Positions 34,630 to 46,400 of a stretch of DNA of 64,000 bases are shown here, in pieces; positions within the stretch are counted from its first letter, which is position 1, and each line of letters begins with the position of its first letter. Under the pieces are notes generated by a model. It worked only from the letters and a program-made list of their open reading frames with translations. It made no database searches and had not been told where the DNA came from. Location of the stretch: contig CH001993.1 in the NCBI GenBank assembly GCA_000149265.1, positions 696,441-760,440 on the forward strand, in the 5' to 3' direction. This DNA is from Ciona savignyi. Its lineage: Eukaryota; Chordata; Ascidiacea; Phlebobranchia; Cionidae. The translations under genes were made by a program, and so were the position numbers.

Positions 34630-34678
34630 AGATGTACGGTATACATTATATGACTTCGCTTAAAAATATAGTTTTGGT

Positions 34679-37600
34679 TTACAAGTAAACTCGCGCGTTT
34701 TGCTCCATTATGTTACGAACACTGCCCATTGATGACATCGTATCGTCCGTTGTGACGTCACTTTCAGAAGTGGTAAAGCTCGCTGCCCGCATTCTGATTG
34801 GTGGAAACCCGTTAGCGGGAGAACGATATTTTTCAGTTGGAGGATCGACGTCAGGAATGTAGTAGCCCGGTGGCGCCGCTAGCGCATAACGGTGTATGAT
34901 TCGGGGAGCGGTGGGGCGGGCTCGGTCAAGCTCGGAGTGACTGCGTTCGCCATACTTTAATTCGGATTCCATTTCCAGCGGAAAGGTTCTTATAACTTGA
35001 GAGAGCGAAGGTTTTCGGGTGAATGCTCGCTTCAACCGCTTCCAGCCGAGATATTGCAGTTCAAAGACATTGATCGCGATGCACAAGGCTGAAACACCGA
35101 ACATGAAGTAAAGAAACACCGTCTTCTCCATCGGTCGAGATATGTAGCATTCCACTATCTTCGGACATGGGTAGCGGATGCATTCAAAGAACTCCGGAAC
35201 AGTCCATTTGTATAAATGGATCTGTAAAGATTAGTTTTTACAGTCATCTTTTGCCAGGGTAACGAATAGCAGCAGGTAAAAAAAACACGTCATAATACAA
35301 GAACAGGAAATGACGACAAAACGAAAAGTGGTTAAAACACGCCATAAAGTAAATAAATAATGAATACAGCGGAAGTGGCTGTAAACGTAAGCAATATTAC
35401 AATACATTACCAAAAAAATTAAATTTAAACGAAATAACATTACAGCAGCCAACCTGTAAGAACAGGAATCCGGATTCGATGAGACACCTTGTAACTACGT
35501 TCACAACGTAAGCTTTCAACACCATCAGTTTCACCCGCTTCACCTGACTCTCTCTGCGAACCTGGTCGAGATATATTTGGTGACAATCTAAAGTACTGGT
35601 GGGGCATTCATGTTCATCCATGTGAATGGAAAATTTCAGGGGTATTGTCACGATCGGCATATTATTGTCGGGCAACCATAACTAAACTGTGTTCTGAGTA
35701 TGATTGTGCCTGCCCAATTTTATAATTAAGCCACGACATTAAGCGACTTAGACTAATTTTTTTTGCCCAGGGATACAACAGACCAGTCACGGTCCTAGAC
35801 AATATATACTCTATCTAGGGTTACAGAAGCGTTAAGACCTAAATCTGATGGGAAAACACAAGGTTATCACACGGCGCAATCGTCAGATTACCTCGCGCTC
35901 ATCGTCGTGTTACAGGAGCTATTGCCATGTGCTGTATATGATTAAGACGTTACACTTTCCTTTTAACCCAAGTTTACCTTGACATAATCCGGTGGTTGTG
36001 AAGACTCATCGGCCAGAAGCCCACGTGACGTGCTTCTTCTTGAATAATTTAAACTCCTTGATCCCTGCGATCTGTAGGGATGTCGTTGTTGTTACCTGAC
36101 CAAGTTTTGAACCTGTGATCGGATAGTCACTAGGTCTGTTTTTAAATGTCATGCTGTAGAGCAGTGTTTCCCAACCCGAGTCCGCGGTCTCAAATGAGTC
36201 CGTAGAAGGTTTAAATGAGTCCGCAAGCACATCAACAATTTGCAAAACTTTTATTTGATAATTTTGTTAAAGTTTTGTAGTGTTCTGTGGTGTAGCCTAT
36301 CGTATGCACATAGTCCAGTTACGCTACACTTTTGACTTACGCTAATTGAAAATTGATGCACTTTGAGTCCGCAAAGACTTTCGCTGGTAAGGAAATAGTC
36401 CGCGACCAAATAAGGTTGGTAAACGCTGCTGTAGAGTGTAGATGACACGGCCACGCTGACCATAATCCCACAATACTGTTGGTGAGGGGAAATACACCCA
36501 ATTGTACTTCCATTTGTCGTATATAATATCTACTTATACTTGATGTTGGTCCTTTTGTAAAAGAAAGGGCTAAATATGATCATTTGACATATTTTTGGTC
36601 AAACATTGGCCTTGTCGTTCTGACGTAGCCGAAAGAAAAATATCGAATCGGATCAAATGTCATACCCCGGGGAATTCCTTAGATTTACTTGCGAAAAGCA
36701 ACATGGATATTTTGTTAGTGTTTTAATAGAATTTTTATTAGAATGATTTGTCATTTTTCTTTAGTGAATTTCAATAACATATATACGATATAAATGGATT
36801 GACAAAAACGGTTTGGAATTATTTCATTGCTTTGGTCACGCTTTACCGCATACTTTTCTATCAGGTTTTCACATGTATAATATAGATCTAACTGCTTAAA
36901 CATGTATTTTAATTACTCAAATTCGTATTATTACTCATATTCATTTATAACATTTAGCTGTTTTGTCTTGTTTTTTTACATGTGGTATCCCATACTGACA
37001 CATTTTCCTACTGTATAGTTTTGCTGTTTTTCAATTTTTTCATTAAAATTCTATTTGCGTTACGGTAACGGAGAAGCGAAAAATAACTAAGACAGGTGGT
37101 TGGTACTCTCTAGTTACTTTTTCTCGTCGTCCACAGTTCGTCTTCCGCGGTCACGCATGGCTGCTTCTTTGTCTGATGTTTGCGGCTCGGAGTGTGTTTC
37201 ATCGTGGGGAATGGGTGGTAAGGCCGCCAACTTGTGAGTGGCGAATATAATGAAGATCTGAGATATTTGCTTCATAAGATACTGGTAATTGATTTAATAC
37301 AGAACAATGTCCGTTCGGCTACCATAATCGGATAAATCATAAGCCTTCTCCCAAATGGTCGTGGATCGAAAACCGTAGGTTTTTTGATATTTTCAAGGCA
37401 ACGCACTTAACGTGGAACTGATATTGCAGAAACATCTCCCTCATATAAAACAGAGTGCAATGTCCTCAGCAACTGACAGTGTGTATGAGTTCATCCCACG
37501 AGTGCTTCTGCGTTGTCACCATGGATCACCGCAACACATGAATCACTAGACATATCACTTACCATGCATGGTAGCCCGGTAGCCAGGATTTGAAAGGCCC

Positions 37601-38073
37601 AGAATCGAATGTGAGAAATCGGTGCAAACAAATTGTAGCACACTTGCTTGCAACCTGGAAGGCATTAATTGTTAAAACCTGGTTTATTTGACATAAATTC
37701 CACGGGACCAAAGCAGCATTTTGTGATTTTCGGGCTTGCAGAGTATAGTGTTCATTCGTTACTCGGTTGCCTGGTTGTTTCACTTCCTATCTGTTTTTCT
37801 GGTGTTTAACGCCGTTTATGGTTTCCTGGTGTTTCAGTCCCTATCTGGTTGCCTGGTGTTTCATTTATGACCTGGTTGCCTGGTGTTTTAAACCATACCT
37901 GGTTGTCTGGTGTTGCAAACGAATTCATCTTGTTCATCGGAATACACGGAATCTCCGACGCTCACGACCACTATAATCCGAAACACGAACATAAACGCAA
38001 TCCACCATTTCCCGAATATTGTTGAATGAGCGGCCGAATGTTCAACAATCTTCTCCAGTAGGTGCCAAGCCAT
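34679..38073 (-). CDS. Connexin (gap-junction channel protein), six exons proposed
   Basis: Four-pass plasma-membrane protein forming gap junctions. Minus-strand exons: 38073-37899, 37654-37563, 37257-37118, 36071-35968 (or ending 35978), 35587-35454, 35221-34679; about 395 residues. The N-terminus MAWHLLEKIVEHS and TM1 are followed by SDEQDEFVCNT. Extracellular loop 1 has the diagnostic C-x6-C-x3-C across the first splice junction (CNTRQPGCKQVC), and loop 2 has C-x4-C-x5-C (CIRYPCPKIVEC). TM4 reads SRPMEKTVFLYFMFGVSALC. The C-tail of about 120 residues is rich in Ser, Thr, Arg and Pro. The cytoplasmic-loop exon at 36071-35968 is the weakest: the strong donor AAG|GTAAAC at 35977 would break the frame with the next exon, so I used TTGG|GTTAAA. 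No specific vertebrate connexin orthologue is assignable. Confidence 0.9.
36162..36428. mobile_element. hAT-like element with perfect 8-bp target duplication, in connexin intron
   Basis: Inverted ends CAGTGTTTCCCAACC and (right, complement) CAGCGTTTACCAACC; both arms share the agtccgcg block. CTGTAGAG is repeated exactly at 36154-36161 and 36429-36436. It is 267 bp with no coding capacity, and lies in the intron between the third and fourth connexin exons. Confidence 0.9.
37761..37910 (-). repeat. Minisatellite starting at the connexin exon 1 splice donor
   Basis: About five units of 25-29 bp (core ctggttgcctggtgtttca on the plus strand). The last unit overlaps the end of exon 1, whose coding sequence AACACCAGACAACCAG is itself one unit. 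The units at about 37850 and 37880 repeat the donor (CAACCAG|GT) almost exactly. Confidence 0.85.
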
Positions 38074-38898
38074 TTAGTCCGATCAAATACACAATACATA
38101 CAAGTTATTTTTCTATAACTAATCTGCGTTATATCGAATACAAAAAGTAAAGCTTTTTTATTAAGATGTCGCGAAAGGATATTTCATTACAAATTTAATC
38201 AATAAAATGTGATTAACAATGCTATAATTTGACATTTCGTAACCTTTGAATATGAAAACTATTATTATAGCTTCATTATTTCATCTCGAACTATCGTACA
38301 ACGTCATTATACTCCATTGTAATTACATTGATGAGTATATTTCTTTCAGTGCAGACGAAAAACTGAAGATTGTACAGTCTTCTCTGACAGGTTTCGCATT
38401 TTTGCCACCCACCAAGCATATACCCTGCAACTACCACTGTGTTGAAGTGTATTGGACTTCAATTAGCTCACAGGAACAGGAAGTCACGGCTGGGCGGCTG
38501 TTCCGGTGCTGGAAACTCGACGCAACCACGAATTTTTTTTATTTATTTAAAAAAAACACCACTTTAAACCGGCATGTATGTGCTCAAGACTAACTGGTAA
38601 CGCCACATTGCCGTTTGTTGTGATTTTTAACCGTAGAAATAAATTAAACGAAAATTGACAGCTAAGAGGTAACTTACATACATGTGTGTCTTATGGGTAT
38701 ATAGTGTAGATAACAAACTCTATCGTCGATATTAAAAAAACGTCGAATCCATTGTTCTAAGTAAATATTATCTCGTTTGCTTTAAAGTTATACAGCTATT
38801 TTAATGAGGCATTGGTCGTCTAATCTAAGTTTACCGTCCTGATATTAGCGTTGTTAAGACTATTGCGTTTTTTTAAGTGAAAATGTAGTTCAGAAACG

Positions 38899-39349
38899 CA
38901 GGGCCGGTTTTAGGCCGATTTGACCGATTAAATCAAATTGGGCCCCGCACCTTGAAGGGGCCCCGCGCTAGCGGGGGTCTTTCTGTATTACGAGGTTTAA
39001 AATACAACTGAAACGTAAAATAAAAAGTGAAATAAAATTCTTTCTCATAATATCAATTTGTTATGCATCGTGACTAAGTCAAATTTATATTTCTGTGTCT
39101 GCTTGTTACGTCATAATGAATATGGTTGCTAAACAATATATATGTTTGGAAGTAAAACAATATATCGTAAATAAGCATTCACATTACCTTTAATTTGTTT
39201 TATAGCAAGTATTAAATGTCAATTTTTGTAGTTTGTATGTACTGGTATGTATTTTATGATATATAAACACCCATAAATTTTGCTATGAAGAGTAGGGGCC
39301 CCGCCATCACATTTCTAATTGGGCCCCGCGGTTCCTAGCACCGGGCCTG
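38899..39349. mobile_element. hAT-like element with perfect 8-bp target duplication
   Basis: Ends CAGGGCCGGTTTTAGG and, at the right, CCTAGCACCGGGCCTG (near inverse complement). CAGAAACG is repeated at 38891-38898 and 39350-39357. Subterminal GGGGCCCCG palindromes lie near both ends. No coding capacity. Confidence 0.9.
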
Positions 39350-39413
39350 CAGAAACGTAAGACACGCAGTTATGACGTTTCTAGTGTGTAATTGAGCGGC
39401 CGAATGGTTGGAG

Positions 39414-39765
39414 CAGTGCTTCTCAAATGGTGCGCCACAGGGGTTAGCTAGGTGCGCCACACTTGCGTTTCGTATATTTACGACAAAGTGTGCATAGATC
39501 ATAAACTACTAAATGGTTAGTGTCTAGTTCGTTATTTTCCATACAAACGTTAGTTCCACATTAACTTTTCGAAAAAGCAAGAGCGCTCAAGAAAGAGTAA
39601 TTTCGTTATGTGGAAATTCGATGATGAAATTATTTAAATTAAACGTTTAATTTTCCATATTTTTCCTAAATTGTTTGATTATTTACCATATTGTTTTTAC
39701 TCCGGGTATATTGTTTTTACTTGGTCTCCGGTGCGCCACGAGGGCAAAAAGTTCGAGAACCACTG
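39414..39765. mobile_element. hAT-like element, same family as 12274-12513
   Basis: CAGTGCTTCTCAAATGGTG at the left and gttcgagaaccactg at the right. Flanks GGTTGGAG (39406-39413) and GGTTAGAG (39766-39773) differ at one position. The middle differs from the 12 kb copy, but about 120 bp at the left are nearly identical. Confidence 0.82.
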
Positions 39766-42012
39766 GGTTAGAGAGACTGAATCATATACATGCGGCATAC
39801 ACAAACGACCTCCCACTCAAGTGGTGCTCGTTTGGTGGCCAGGACCGGTAACAAAAGGATAACTAAGATCAGAGCGGTTCGGGGTTTCATACACAGTGTA
39901 CAATACAAAAACGAAACTGGCGAAACCGAGCCGGGTAAATATATTAAACAACCTAATAAGTCAATGCTCCTCAATCAAGGGGACAAGGTTTAACACACTG
40001 TTGTGATCATGGTTTACCAAATGTGCCCCTCGTATCACCACGTATCAAAATGACTGCTGCCTCAGGCCTTTAATTTATGATATAATGGGAACCAATCATA
40101 GAGCGATGGTTTAAGTTTCATATTCGTCCGTTGGTATCAATGTTACGGGTTTGACCAAGTTCTATTACAATAATAAACAGTCTCAAGAGTTATATTCGGT
40201 ATATGCGATGTGTTTGTTATAAAGGTGAGCAAATTAGCGCGTCCGATTCGTATAAAACGTATCGTTAAAAATGAATGGAGTAACTAGCTTGCTACGGGAT
40301 GTAAACTTAGACCGGTAAAAAAACAAAAACGAAACTACTTCTTTACATAAAAGGGCGTAATTTTCACATTAACTTAACTGGCTTAATCATCTCTTTCCGG
40401 TAGGTAGAACTGGTTTAGACCTTGTCTAACAATCAGATATCAAATCGCATGTCAAAGACCCAGAATCCATTTTCGTTGTTTAACAAAACGGTAGCGTGAG
40501 AACTGTAATCTGGCAAAACAGGATAATTCCTGTTATTCTTATCTCAATCTCAATGGGCGTTAAATAACTAGCTAGGATATGCAATTGTAGGATATTTATC
40601 TTTTCACCGATTGCAAGTCCCTGGTTACTTATACAAAGATAATCCAAATCACAAGTAGGTTGTAAAAAAGTTTCGTTTTTTATATAAAACGAATTAAATA
40701 AACCTAGTTATTACATAACTATATTTTAACTCAAGCTTACCGGACAAAGGGCATTATTGAATAACATTTAACTCAGCAAGACTACCAGCACTTGCCTTTA
40801 CCTGCAACCAAAACTGCGTAATGGATATTAAACCATTACTTACCTATTTCATATTCATATATAAAAATCATTTCGTTTTCACGCTATCAACTTGCTTTTA
40901 CCACTTCGGGGCGTATTAACGCTGTTTTAAACCAATCCGACCAAGACATAACAACTACTTGAACCAAGATGAGTTTGTATGTCATCCGTCAAGTTTGCAT
41001 TGTGCTTTAACCTTTAGTTTAGAACGAAATTTACGGCTAAACGGTTTTGCGTCACATCTGGTTAGACTTATATTACACTTTGTTTTTTTTCGACGCCTCA
41101 AGGACTTTATGTGGACCATATTCGCAAGTAAGTGGTTGGAGTTGTTTTCATATGTCGCGAGAAATGTAAACACTGCTTTATTTTGGTATCACACCTTCAA
41201 TTTCATCATTACACTAATATTGCTTTAAAATAATTTAATGACATAATTTTATGACCTTGGACTTTATTATTATGCGTCCATTTTGTAAAAATTGTATGAT
41301 TGTTTGTATGAACCACCAATATTTTTAACATCCCATTTAGACCGTACGGTATATGTTTTGCATGTAGAAACGATCGGGTTGCCTAGTAGCCTAACCACTC
41401 TTGGTATTTCTAACACAAAGGGTATAACGTTTCTTTCTACAAGCAAAAACTAATGGGTTCCTGAGTTATCTATATTTATAGTTTTTTTTTTCGATTCCAA
41501 AGGCTGGTGACAGACATGTCCGGTCTTCAGCTCATTACGTATAATGGATTATTTAATCAAGTTGAATGCTAAGGAATCCTAACTGGCATGCCCATAGTTT
41601 GCCTCGACTTTGGTAAAAAGGTGGCATATTTTCAGCATTTTCCGCTTTATTGCCGATATTGTATAATGAAGTTAAGGGTCAGAAGTACAAAATCCTTACT
41701 AGTCCAGAAGTATCTGCTGTTAAAGAATAATCGGCGCTAAAGGTTTACAAAACGGCCTACGTGCTTTAACCCGGTTAAAAATATACGAATTTTAGTCAGC
41801 TGTGCGGTCTTGTTAAGTTCAAGCAGTAAAAATAAAATAAAGGTATGTAGTGAGTATTGGCTGATTGATTTGTTGTAAAATGTGTCCGGGTACGTCAGAT
41901 TCAAGTCGAAAGTCTGATGTACTTGTTTACAAAAACTAGGGCTAATTTACAAACGTAACCCTATTTTTTAGAGTGGATGTGATTTATTGGTTTAATTAAA
42001 ACGATTTATCTA

Positions 42013-42535
42013 GGATAGGACAGGATATTCATGTTTATCCCAGTTAATGGAAAAACCCAGATGGGTTAACACAGGGGTCTCAAACTCAAGGCAAGAAAGG
42101 GGCCAATATGTGATAAATAGGCAATCCAGGGGCCACACAAAATTCGGTCCTCTTTAGAAGAGTAAAATTAAAAAAAATAAATCATATTAATCATAACTTT
42201 TATTAAAATTCCCTTTTTTAAGTTTATTTCAATTTTAAGTTGATAGGCAATTTATAATAAAAGTCTTTATGAGGTTTCTTTGAACTTTGAGAGGTATACT
42301 ATTCGTAGGACAATTTATTATACATATGTCAGGTTGCTTAAGGGCCATAAATTATTGGTCGGCGGGCCGCGTGTTTGAGACCCCTGGGTTAACACATGGG
42401 CAATGGTCAGATTACCTCGCGCCCACCGTCGGGTTGCCTGAGCTATTGCATTGTGTTGTGTTTTGATTCACACGTTCCTTCAATTTAATAGAACCCATTA
42501 ATCTGCTGGATTCAGGCAATGCCAGTTCAGATATA
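42013..42535 (-). repeat. SINE family A copy split by a hAT-like element
   Basis: The SINE starts aggataggacaggatattcatg and is interrupted after ggttaaca. It continues after 42386 with ggttaaca and the rest of the body to about 42535. Confidence 0.8.
42072..42386. mobile_element. hAT-like element nested in the SINE, with perfect target duplication
   Basis: Ends CAGGGGTCTCAAAC and GTTTGAGACCCCTG are perfect inverted repeats of 14 bp. The 8-bp duplication GGTTAACA (42064-42071 and 42387-42394) is part of the SINE consensus, so both the empty site and the order of events are clear. Confidence 0.93.
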
Positions 42536-43408
42536 AATTACAGCATTCTTTGTGGGGTGTTTAATTCGGGTTTTACTGTAAATTGTAAACAAGAATTAAA
42601 AAAATAATCATAGAAATATAGTCAAAAGAATCGTCGCGCCAAATGCATGCAAAATTGTCCATCTTTCAACTTAAGGTCAAAAGTATAATGCCCGATGGTA
42701 AAATAACAAATGTCTGCGCATTGCCACAAAATTATCTTAGTATAATAACTTAAACACGCTATACATTATGTGCATAATGACAAGTTGTGATAGTGTCGTC
42801 TGGCCAAATGACCTAATCTTAAGATCGCGACGGTAACCACACAAGTTAATCTGACGATTACCCGTTTTACCGATTCGCAGGATAAAACTTAAATATTTAT
42901 TCTAAAATAGAAACCAATTATCTGATAGCCTGCACCAATTTAATTGTCAAAGGTGTATTGTCCCCCAATACAGATCGCAAGGCTTCCACCCAATTACCTT
43001 TCCAGACAAATCACGGCCAACAATCGGCTTATGCATAGTTTATTGCAATAAAACAATTTAAAATCCAGATCGATAAAAGTGAATACACAAAAAAACGAAT
43101 TGCTTCATCGGATACACAATGCCTTAATATCAATATTTTATATGGAAGAAACATTATTAGTAATGATGAAGTTAAAAGAACACTCATACGAAGGTACCAG
43201 AGGTAGCTCTCCAAACTTAACACAACAAGTTAAAGCTAATCACGTACACAAGACAAATAATTAAACTAAAGATTAAAATTAAAAACAAAAAAAAAAACGA
43301 TATCAGAGGATACATTTGGACCCAACATCCATTAAAGATTAAAATTAAAACATACAAAAGTAAACGATATAAGAGGATCCATTTGATTTTTACTTCAGTT
43401 CTGGGCGA

Positions 43409-46400
43409 TCACAGCTTGGCAAGCAATTGTAGAACATCTCGATGTGACTCACGATCCTCTTTGTTCTTTTGTGGAAGTTCGACGGCGGAGGTTAGCCAGC
43501 GCTTTGCTGACGAGTAATCGCTCTTTTCATAGTAACACTTCGATAGAAAATAGGTTGAACAGGTTAATTGTTTCATATCTACTTAGGATGGGAAAATGCC
43601 AGATGGTAAGAGATATTACAGTGTGTTTAATAGTTAATAATTCCATCTACTGTAATGAGGTATTATTAAATGGCTAGCCACGAACAAAAGTGGGCAGAGT
43701 GAAGATCGAAACCAGTACCCATCTATCATTACTTTTTAATCCTATTCTACGCAGCTGGATATCACGGTAGCTTAATAAATCTCGTTACAATGCAAAACGT
43801 CATCATCCATTTATATAGAGTGACAAGATATTCATGTTTTATCCATTCAATCACAAGGAGCGGTATCTAGCACGGTATGGTCGGATACCTCAAGTCCAGC
43901 ACTGGGTTACCACAGCTATTTAAGTGTGTTAATTAAGATTGAGACAGTTTAAGTTTTAGTTTAACACATAAATCCTGGGTTCAGGCGATATTGAAAAGTT
44001 GAGAATTGATAGTCCGGCCCGTTAGTATGTCGGTTAAGTGCGGCGCCTTTTAATTTTAAACTGGTCGCTAGCTAGTCGGTTGTGTCCTTGGGCAGGGCAC
44101 TTTACAGACATTGCCTGAACCCAGCGGATTAATGGGTTCTACCAAATTGAAGGAACGAGTCTATCATACACAACACACTGCAATAACTCCGGTAACCCGA
44201 CGATGGGCCCGAGGTGATCTGACGATTGCCCGTGTGTTAACCCCCTTGGTTTTCCCATTCACGGGAATAAACATAATTATCCAATCCTGATATCAGAGAG
44301 TCTATCTTTACCTTAGCCAAATAGAGTTGGTTGGATTTGTAAAACCCAGGATCAAGCTCCTCAGCTTTGTGGAAAGATGCGAGTGCGTCATCCACGGTGG
44401 AAGTGGGAGGGGTGGCGAAGAGAGTGGCAGCGAGTTTGCGCTCAATCCATGTCAACATGTATACTCCTGTGGAGGTGGTTCAATGCAAGAGGTAGTGTAC
44501 GTGTAATGTGTATGATCGCTTGATTCCACTCGTACTAATATATGAATATAATACTCATGCTTCACGGGACGGAGTATTAAATGATTGTACAAATGGAAAT
44601 TAATGTTTGGATATTCACACTCTATAGTTTTGGCCACTCCAGGTAGGTTAGGATAGGACATTCACGTTTATCCCCGTGAATGGGAAAACCAAGGGGGTAA
44701 ACACACGGGCAACCGTCAGATCACCTCGCGCCCATCGTCGGGTTACTGGAGCTATTTCAGTGTGTTGTATAATGATAGACACGTTCCTTCAATTTGGTAG
44801 AACCCATTAATCCGCTGTGTTCAGGCAATGTCCGTTAAGTGCCTTGCCCAAGGACACAACCGACTAGCTAGCGACCAGTTTTGCACCTGCAACCTTTTGA
44901 TTAAAAGGCGACGCACTTAACAGCCAGACTAACCAGCCGGACAATATCAGTGTGTTCATAAAATGACAACTTTACATTAATTTAGCTACTGGTGATCTTT
45001 ATGGCTGATTATAGGTAGACTTAGCTAAAAATACAATCGTTAAATCATCCAGTCGCAAAGATATTACCCCCACAAAACAACTCACCCCAACACCAGCGCC
45101 CCAACATAAAATGCAAGGTGGGGTCATCGGGTTGTAACCCCAGTGCAAGATCTATGTGATCTTTCAGCTCGTAGCCACATTCAATCTTTTCCTTTGTTCC
45201 AACAAAGTCTGTGGTAGCTCCAAGGCTGATGGCATACCTGGTAAAAAGAATGGAAGCTGTTAACCTGTGGCTACCTACCTCTTCGATTTTAGGGATATTT
45301 TAAATATTTGGCTTAAAACTGTGGACAATATCTTTAATAAATCCAGTTAATATGACAATATGACACTAAGTTATCATCCGGGAGTTTACATTTCCCTAAA
45401 TTTGATTGCATCTTGAACATACAAAGTGTATTGATTAGGCTACCCAACTAACTTGTGGACACTTTTGATTATATAGACCTCCCAGTTGGGACCACTGGTG
45501 TAAATTATCCAGAATTACACCACTAAACATGTGGCAGTTGAATTCATTATGATAGTACCTAGTAATCAATAGTTCTGTACTGGAAAATATCATTTTGGTG
45601 GTTGAAACCAAATCTTGCAAGGCAAGGTGTGATTATGCTGTCAGCCATTATTGTGGAAAGGGGTAGGAGCAAAATGACAATTGAATAAAATATTTGCATC
45701 ATAAAATTATAATTTATATTTATAATTTGTTTTCAAGTCTTGATAAAAAGAAATGAATCATATCACTGAATGTTATTTAACATTGTGAAATTTCCAAATA
45801 TTCATGCATGTTTTTTAATGAAAATAAAACAGTTGTCTTTTTCTTGGTATTTATTTAGTTTATTTCTATTTTCTTCTTTAAAAAAATCTTTAAAAATTTT
45901 TTTCTTTAAAAAATAATAAATTAAAGAACATAGTCTTAAAATTTAACAAAAAGAAAAGAGGGAAAATTTTCTATTACACTTAAACGTACAAGGAAAAATT
46001 TGCTATTAAACTCAAATGTACGAGAAAAAATTTGCTATTAACTCAAACGTCTAAGGAAAAATTTGCTGTTAAACTCAAACATATGAGGAAAAATTTGCTA
46101 ATACACTGAAATGCACAAGGAAAAATTTGCTATTAAACTCAAACGTACCACTTATGCACATCCGCCGAGTCATCTTTGATAACCAGAGCTTGCTTTGCAT
46201 ATTCGAGTGCTGACATGGCATGCAAGCATCGCNNNNNNNNNNNNNNNNNNNNNNNNNNNNNNNNNNNNNNNNNNNNNNNNNNNNNNNNNNNNNNNNNNNN
46301 NNNNNNNNNNNNNNNNNNNNNNNNNNNNNNNNCTTACTTCTTATTGTTTAACAGAGAAGGCAAAACATACCTATGAAACAATAGGTGAAACTAATTAATT

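Larger units (their letters stand above)
38074..43030. other. Intergenic region between connexin and RMDN genes
   Basis: No gene recognised on either strand. It contains hAT-like elements at 38899-39349 and 39414-39765, and a SINE with a nested hAT element at 42013-42535. The stretch 41380-41480 (gcctagtagcctaacc, acaagcaaaaactaatgggt) resembles 22540-22690 in the middle of the foldback element. The 89-codon frame at 40959-41228 has no family resemblance that survives inspection. Confidence 0.6.

Noticed and set aside
40959..41228. Open frame with DEFVC, at first sight like the connexin DEFVCNT motif
   Set aside because: The rest has no connexin features: no membrane segment before the motif, no cysteine loop, and wrong spacing.
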